Shown here piece by piece: positions 61,350 through 64,000 of a DNA stretch of 64,000 nt. The translations under genes and the position numbers were made by a program. The notes beneath the pieces were generated by a model. That model saw only the letters and a list, made by a program, of their open reading frames with translations. It did no database searches and was not told the origin of the DNA. Origin of the DNA: Vanessa cardui (lineage: Eukaryota; Arthropoda; Insecta; Lepidoptera; Nymphalidae); NCBI RefSeq assembly GCF_905220365.1, contig NC_061125.1, positions 12,169,831-12,233,830 of the forward strand, read 5' to 3'. The first letter of the stretch is position 1; each line of letters opens with the position of its first letter.

Positions 61350-61800
61350 TTCAAAAACAAAATTAAAATATGTTTTATTCAAATTGACTTGTACAATTCA
61401 AATCGTCATTTTACGGAGTTATTTTAAATTTAAAGAATAAAAATCCATATTTCGAACCGATTCTACTGAGAAAAACCACTAAGAAAGTCAGTCAGTCACT
61501 CTCCAAAATTTCAAATACAAAGTTTTGTCAGTCAAATATTTATTCAAATTTTTTTAGCGTATCGTACCTGAAAGTCAACAAGTACTAAATCCGCACTTGA
61601 GTAATATGCTATTTTTATTTATATTTAAAATAAAACGATTGAATTTATCATTAGGCACAGTTAAAAGTATCTGCGGAGTTTTTTATTGAAATAAATATTT
61701 ATCCGAGAAATGATTTATTGTTTGCGAAGGCTAAAATTTGGCATTTTGACTCCTACTTATGGTTTAAGTATATATGTATATATTGCTATCATTTTATTGC
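61350..61800 (-). mobile_element. Jockey-like LINE 3' end, old copy
   Basis: It is collinear with the 24940 family ('ttcaaatcgtcattttac', 'gaaccgattctactgag', 'gtacctgaaagtcaaca', 'aaaagtatctgcggag') but heavily mutated. Confidence 0.6.
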
Positions 61801-62644
61801 AATTAGACTAAACAGTTTGAGGAGCAATGTACTGTTAAGGCTAGGGTTAGGGTATATACATTCAGCGGCGTCTTTAATATTTCATTCCAATTGCGAATCA
61901 CGATAAGTAAACAGTGACAGGACGCGTACCTCCACTGGCTGAGTCACTGCAGTAAGCATCTAGTAATGTGTACAAGATACAAGAGGGAATAGCTAATTCA
62001 CAGTGGAATTATTTAGTCAGCTCTTGTGATATGAATACTTATTTATATAGAAATACATGTTTTTTTCGAAACTGATAAATGAAATATTTATATGTTTGCG
62101 AATGACTACAATTAATGCCTTTACAAATTTTGCCCCAGGCTTGCAATTTACTTAATGCCTCAGTGCCGAGAATGAGTGAATAATTCTCAGGGAGATTATT
62201 TTGAACGATTCTTGTTAATATTGAATTAAATATATTGCTTTTCTTAAAGGCTTAAAAATTTAGTTTTAGTTTTGAATGCGACTTAGATGTTAAATTGATT
62301 GTAATTTTTTTTACTTTTAAACTGTTTCCTAACAAGACTTCGATAATTATATCGAAGTGGAAACTTTTGACGTATTTGACGACGAAAATAGGAGTCGTTT
62401 TACACAGGAAATTAGCATTCGATTTTGTTTCTGTATTTGTTTTCGTCGTTTCATTCTTAATGTACCGTGCGTTACATCTGCCTATCATAATCTGAGCCAC
62501 ATATGAGATGTTTCAATAATGATTTACTATAAATTTAATAACAAGGTTGTATTTTATTTTATTTGTCATATTGCTTTCGGTACATTATTTCTGTATTCTT
62601 AGATTTTATTATTGATACAATTGTGCTGTTGTGTTGACAAAAAT

Positions 62645-62951
62645 CGGAGTCGAGATGGCCCAGTGGTTAGAACGCGTGCATCTTAACCGATGATTGCGGG
62701 TTCAAACCCAGGCAAGCACCGCTGATCATCATGTGCTTAATTTATCTTTATAATTCATCTCGTGCTCAGCGGTGAAGGAAAACATCGTGAGGAAACCTGC
62801 ATGTGACAAATTTCATAGAAATTCTGCCACAAGTGTATTCCACCAACCCGCATTGGAACAGCGTGGTGGAATATGTTCCAAGCCTTCTCCTCAAAGGGAG
62901 AGGAGGCCTTTAGCCCAGCAGTGGGAATTTACAGGCTGTTGTAGTAGTGTA
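62645..62951 (+). mobile_element. SINE family S, youngest copy with 12-bp TSD
   Basis: The promoter boxes and body are intact. GTTGACAAAAAT occurs directly before (62633-62644) and after (62952-62963), a perfect target-site duplication that fixes both ends. The 68-codon frame inside is not a gene. Confidence 0.92.
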
Positions 62952-63378
62952 GTTGACAAAAATACTTCAACATATTGAACCAATCAATCTTGTAAGCGTC
63001 TTTTTTATCAGACGTACCCTTTATACGTTACAAACAAACAAAAAAGTAACCTGTCACGTTTTCTGCAGATTCAAGTAATCCAATAGTATGTATTTATAAT
63101 TAAGGAATGAGTGAATGAATCAATTAATGAAATATACTTCGTTGTTCACTACAAACAAAAATAAAGAGAGCTTAGGTATAAACACAAAAAAATAAAGTAA
63201 TTATGCTCATAACAAAAAAAAATAATTCATCTATTACAATGGGTGAACTTATAGCTCCATCTGGTATTATCCATTTTTTTTTATAACGTAATTGCAGCCA
63301 TGCTATCGGTAAGAATGATGAAATAGGAAGTTCTCGTGTGTTGGCACCCAATTTTGTACACAACAATGTTAAAGCCAC

Positions 63379-63551
63379 CTGATGATTAATGGTCAACCAT
63401 TCCTTTCATTACAATACGATACCAACCTTGGCAACCAAGATTACACCCGATTACACTGACTCAATCAATTTTTAATGCGAAAAACAACAATACTAAGTTT
63501 TGCTCTGTTTGGTGGTACATCTTATAAGTAGGTGGTACCTGCTCAGACGGA
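63379..63551 (+). mobile_element. Repeat family A, old copy
   Basis: 'gataccaaccttggcaacc', 'gactcaatcaatttttaatg' and 'gtaggtggtacctgctcag' keep the family order. Confidence 0.5.
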
Positions 63552-64000
63552 CAAACTAATATATTCTGCGTAGTAGGCTAATCTGCCTTAAGATTGAAAT
63601 TGACCGAAATCAATTAAAAAGGCATCGGTAAATTCATTGATTTTCTTTTATGAGGAGAAGTGATGGCTACTCTTAGTAATGAGACGTGTCTGCCTTATAC
63701 TTCGTTTAGTTTTAATCCCTCCAAATTAATTATATGAAGTGGTCTCAAACAATATTATGAAATACAAATCGTCTATTTATATGTGGTTTGAAAATCGAAC
63801 CGAGATAAATATTTAAATATCCGAATAATGAAAAGAAAGAAAAAACTAATAAAATAGAATTTTATCTCCGAGCAGTATTACTTTAATATTTCAGGCTACT
63901 AAGGTTGGTACTTAGGTTTGGCCAACGTTGGTAGTGCATTGACGATGGTCTATATTTTCTTACCACCTGGACGATCATATATAACTAAGTACCTTTCCAG

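Larger units (their letters stand above)
53190..64000. other. Distal spacer, repeats only
   Basis: It holds family A (53511, 63379), a Helitron (55291), four SINEs (56156, 57356, 59917, 62645), hairpins at 55995 and 56878, and LINE fragments (58640, 60333, 61350). I see nothing in 53700-55290, 56430-56870, 56940-57350, 57830-58400, 58900-59900, 60450-61340, 61810-62630, 62970-63370 or 63560-63890. The 72-codon frame at 54784-55002 has no recognisable features. Confidence 0.5.

Noticed and set aside
62252..62500. Overlapping ORFs on both strands (82 and 66 codons)
   Set aside because: Neither shows a recognisable motif, and mutual overlap on opposite strands is expected by chance in this low-complexity stretch.
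62647..62722. tRNA gene suggested by A-box/B-box-like sequence (also at 8957, 15574, 57356, 59917)
   Set aside because: Each match continues into the same ~220-bp non-tRNA body, has target duplications in several cases, and lacks a proper acceptor stem. They are SINEs.

Overview
This is an AT-rich animal nuclear window, almost certainly from a moth or butterfly. The coding genes have short phase-conserved exons with GT-AG introns. They belong to the juvenile-hormone-binding-protein (JHBP)/takeout family of secreted lipid carriers. The spaces between them are filled with tRNA-derived SINEs, non-autonomous Helitrons, and RTE-like and jockey-like LINE fragments of the kind common in Lepidoptera. 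Assignment to Lepidoptera is inference from gene family and repeat content; no species is claimed.

The backbone is a head-to-tail array of five JHBP/takeout genes, all on the + strand. Gene 1 ends at 2504 and its first exon lies before the window. Gene 2 spans 9747-12864. Gene 3, about 14480-23035, is a clear pseudogene. Gene 4 spans 37797-43380 and gene 5 spans 47194-52683. The four intact genes share a five-exon plan with nearly invariant coding exon lengths (55, 220, 134, 156, 149-152 nt; gene 5 exon 2 is 232) and identical intron phases (1,2,1,1). They keep a C-x6-C pair near the mature N terminus, an N-glycosylation sequon just before a Gly-Phe, and two further Cys. A TATA box lies 52-70 nt before the ATG of each gene whose start is visible. 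They look like products of serial tandem duplication and probably encode secreted carriers of small hydrophobic ligands; the ligand cannot be read from sequence.

Gene 3 has decayed: a stop codon and deletion in exon 2, a GT-to-AT donor change, frameshifts in exons 3 and 4, and Trp-to-stop in exon 5. A SINE sits against exon 2, and a 3.5 kb RTE-like LINE flanked by a 12-bp target duplication lies in intron 3. The 14.7 kb between genes 3 and 4 is a transposon graveyard. It contains a jockey-like LINE split by a 2.9 kb Helitron that keeps decayed Rep N-terminal coding sequence, long (TA)n tracts, MITEs and LINE tails.

Downstream of gene 5 the minus strand carries a candidate small secreted Cys-containing protein (52890-53120), convergent with gene 5. 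The last 11 kb (53.2-64 kb) holds repeats, several hairpins and no gene I can defend. Two inverted repeats stand out: a perfect 56-bp palindrome in gene 1 intron 4 and a perfect 42-bp inverted repeat in gene 5 intron 1.
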